The translations under genes were made by a program, and so were the position numbers. Below the pieces are notes generated by a model. The model was not told the origin of the DNA. It saw only the letters and a list, made by a program, of their open reading frames with translations, and searched no databases. Positions 31,901 to 32,741 of a DNA stretch of 32,741 bases are shown one piece after another; positions within the stretch are counted from its first letter, which is position 1, and each line of letters starts with the position of its first letter. Source of the DNA: Muribaculum sp. (lineage in GTDB: Bacteria; Bacteroidota; Bacteroidia; Bacteroidales; Muribaculaceae); the NCBI GenBank assembly GCA_023667055.1, contig JAMPAV010000020.1:1-32741 (forward strand). The letters are read 5' to 3'.

Positions 31901-32645
31901 TTGCTTCAGACACTTTGTCTTTTGCCTTTGAGAGGTCTGCCTTCCAACCTGCAAGGTTGAAGTTTTTCCATGCATTCAGAAGAGCATCCGGACTGTCAAG
32001 GTCTATTGAAGTGATATTCTTGTTGATGTTATTGTAGTCAGTAGTGAGGGTCTTGAGTTGGTCTCTCAGATCTTTTGCTTTCTGACGCGTGTCTGCATCA
32101 GGCACTTGTGTGAGAACTATCTTGTTGAATTGGGTCTGAAGGTTTGACTTGGCAGTAGCGAAGTTGAAATCGAGCGTGATGTTCACAACACCAATCTTGA
32201 ATTCATACTCATTGTTGTTGGGCACAACCTTGATCACCTTGTCTGTATTTGTTACAGCGAACGTAGTCGCATATACGTATTCGTCAGGATTTGTGGTTAC
32301 CTTGTCGTCCTTGTCAAGATACTGACCCTTGTTGTTCTTTTTATACTGAACCTTACCGTCAACTTCAAAGTGTGCATTTGTAACATCTTCTGCCACGAAT
32401 GTATATGAACCTACAGCCGACAGCATCATGTTGTGGGAAAGGAAACCGGTGGATACGGGGCATGACAGCACACCGTCTGTGGTCACATAATCAGAAATAC
32501 CGTCGGCTTTCCAGTTTTCTGAATCCACCGCAGGCTTAATCTGATAGGATAGATCACCGCTGCCATCCGCCACCCACTGCACTTCAGCAGCGAATGTAGC
32601 GACAGGAGCGGTCATCATCAAAGAAACCAGTAATTTCTTATCCAT
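25995..32645 (-). CDS. Giant secreted protein with dockerin-like and cohesin-like modules
   Basis: A 2216-aa protein. A signal peptide (about 1-19, VATFA) precedes an N-terminal beta-rich domain (about 20-165). About 1750 residues of mostly helical, Asn/Asp/Ala-rich sequence follow, with weak repeats such as NNAAYEALCTLKNQYETS that recall the AAYNAV repeats of the neighbour. At about 1967-2030 there is a dockerin type I-like module with two 12-residue calcium loops (GDANSDSKVNVLDVQALID and DVNEDGDLNMGDVTLLINW). A cohesin-like beta domain (about 2040-2150: FAVLLTNETAFAAGQMQVFV onward) and a C-terminal tail (YNAAGQKLNKLTKGVNIV) close the protein. It is presumably exported to the surface. Dockerin loops are clear; the cohesin-like call is by pattern. 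The function is not known. It starts at the ATG at 32645; the 96 bases beyond hold no recognisable promoter before the window ends. Confidence 0.82.
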   Translation of the reverse strand: MDKKLLVSLMMTAPVATFAAEVQWVADGSGDLSYQIKPAVDSENWKADGISDYVTTDGVLSCPVSTGFLSHNMMLSAVGSYTFVAEDVTNAHFEVDGKVQYKKNNKGQYLDKDDKVTTNPDEYVYATTFAVTNTDKVIKVVPNNNEYEFKIGVVNITLDFNFATAKSNLQTQFNKIVLTQVPDADTRQKAKDLRDQLKTLTTDYNNINKNITSIDLDSPDALLNAWKNFNLAGWKADLSKAKDKVSEAIRNLQTAAGLAGADGKYPANSYNGKVAAETEAWNNIKTNETNLAAINAKIAQLKKDLDAKKDVEKTVPTTATADEKAYCKLALADELATEQTAITNLETAVKAAYPKDSEGNLPTTVVATTDFDTTAGNISTAIAAITAANAIADYQAYVTFTNAVNDLAYQYNKIFGQINDNYRVTEYTINGKTYTCKNVYDDVTGDANNALAEAYKKNTGYDLTAGAIVDGKFVASEFKYIINARNLLADAQTEIAKRLKGMQDAEAALKKTYEEQQAQLNGTDGTPDSSFAMSANAIITGLQATCDDYKTFAGTDAFKALTDADQAKLNQLIDAMQTAIDNLVNVTNTQYLAHNLNVNADPFLAAEKVATDADEAYNNYLTKNIGQSVIDLIILSNDARDYVKTETAKVTGYGDTLNSKFDSSFQNIDDAISKYYASNPKDKKAVEDIENAIKDVKAACDKLVDGFSKALTAINAQETALKDFKKQLDDKTRISTKVGTTTYAAYDKQPDVKKYNGFKTTVDGYKTELNKAVAIENVQEAYEAAVKEADTVNKDNLAASITAAQDAFVKAATAKNSANVGALINDINKYVKTEPYKSYPGMSKVDLVKDVEGGFTSVENLYNIENGKIAGAGADTTQLDAIDKALKGIVDKCADVNAAIDNVLANNAAYEALCTLKNQYETSISTYRSNLPNNELTVQPAINHYIDELGKLLKELTDIETEYVASYNAIEEVDKQADYEAKIKAVNTKFGDLQKDLLENQKNFSVLNGIADGLSTTVNEVNVQLKGYDGDDDKGHVSEIVEDYTKKYQQQVDDLTQELGNLNDAVTATFGEGGLTDSSLVADYKDQYNKLQKELQSIVDNWTDGYYGAVVDANEAWLSEHNLGDGSLDEKYKNAIAYVNEYLYNVYNVAYYPMLTNNDVFIANHNELQACFKKIETLTAQLTAYKLHINPPTIVGDEDTYNPELQKVLGVDILSQNNSEYVTVDGVKVTLKSLEDAANNIVDTIEKTIAAIDKEGLEQANKFWDENGDPAYNVWRNIRTRLAAAGLSVDSRGEQSELDAIYGEQLSELNTIVNAHDEAIDEIGTATTGKLVHEYILDMDKWANKLVPSLIPSYDPDSDAQTAFENTKVYSAINTVWPDRVSDADTEIKNLNDEIEEYALNTTDYAGQLQKVTDAQDLVDNLNYAWSNLSNSNKEANLKSYQSQIDAALEAARQAVKDASEAYGIYVANNAILQAAIAAYNTGVGNIDKLLEWSSYRTDQLRTIEGLRTALDAAKTEVENDVKNSSTELTQSVEVGKINAKGVTAVNNAYVTVFGQEKAFAQAKMVELRTAFNNVNVNGGADTDQLNLWDEQIKTLESDLASCIYKANDKEGCMNKLKGYEEDISALLVTLQNLAIEVSGETITTNTKASTLEALNATSNGVTSTINKFKAAVSGAEIVGEGTNVKALQQTYNGKLATFETELSGIETAYNGNGDNVIQNAAKFTYDMQQLLAEITNAEDEWNTAYSNTGTPKGALQKDINVHYYGSLSADLTSLWNETQYAANQAKTHRNTAWDSAKYESIDHAINGWTDEYGDFHQGEKQRLQNLYDNCGITKSTSLKKGLQDQVYDFVRQTLKLIADDELDAAKTQANELVNDIQKPGVNENGWQQRFINEEDLWRSIVAELRVIENLNLWTILYNYDETTENHTPTTPEQAKTAYESIMEKIDEGRANMGDIYDTAVADNLIVKGDANSDSKVNVLDVQALIDLVLDDAVVEKDDKKTNAADVNEDGDLNMGDVTLLINWIIEGQDDPSNPASVVSRLRKFMPAMSNNNSYLVEEVQGENGLRRFAVLLTNETAFAAGQMQVFVPSHARIANITLGERANGLEVYSKDHGDHTTIAFTALDNTMIEGNNGCVLFIDVEGNAEIEVENVIFSDNNGNAYKLSGNTGTGVGIMDAVKDGVKAIYNAAGQKLNKLTKGVNIVRNADGSVTKKIGK

Positions 32646-32741
32646 GATTAATTAATTGATTAATGTTATGTATTATTAAATTTATTTGTTATTTCTGTTT
32701 TCGTCGTTTACGGAATCGGATCCGTTTCAGATGTTCATTCA

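Overview
The window looks like a chromosome segment of a gut-type Bacteroidales bacterium, probably Muribaculaceae or a close relative. The evidence is promoters of the Bacteroidota type (TTTG, about 20 bases, TAnnTTTG), a 63-residue S21 protein, a large class III fructose-bisphosphatase, an SGLT-type sugar symporter in an arabinose operon, and very large secreted proteins with short C-terminal tails of the type common in this order. The family assignment is inference; the order is well supported. Every intact gene lies on the minus strand, so the window reads right to left.

Right third (about 21.2-32.7 kb): two giant secreted proteins lie in tandem. The first transcribed (2216 aa) has a signal peptide, a long mostly helical body, a dockerin-like double calcium-loop module, a cohesin-like beta domain and a sorting-type tail. 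The second (1456 aa) has a signal peptide, two cohesin-like beta domains, about eleven helical repeats of about 100 aa and a similar tail. They look like paralogous surface or matrix proteins that could be held together by cohesin-dockerin contacts.

Middle (12.5-21.2 kb): an L-arabinose operon in the order lipoprotein mutarotase, Na+/sugar symporter, araD, araA, araB. It runs from a promoter at about 21.2 kb to a bidirectional terminator at 12.45-12.50 kb. A REP-associated tyrosine transposase (RAYT), with REP-like palindromes and a 4 x 114-bp tandem array, sits between the symporter and araD. More REP copies lie between araA and araB and near 12.1 kb.

Just left of araB, a plus-strand promoter, an ATG-free stretch of about 210 bases and a terminator form a good candidate for an unannotated small RNA.

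Left third (0-12 kb): housekeeping genes, namely Xaa-Pro aminopeptidase, gamma-carbonic-anhydrase-like protein, fructose-bisphosphatase, ribosomal protein S21, a XerC/D-type recombinase, a DUF4369/thioredoxin-fold lipoprotein overlapping a SUI1/YciH-type gene, and an AddA-type helicase-nuclease. A truncated phage-type GH108 muramidase lies at the left edge.

The intergenic DNA is unusually structured. Palindromes sit exactly at stop codons, 7-, 8- and 10-base tandem arrays abut or supply stop codons, foldback pairs occur between genes, and a 30-base dispersed element recurs downstream of genes. No tRNA, rRNA or CRISPR array was seen.
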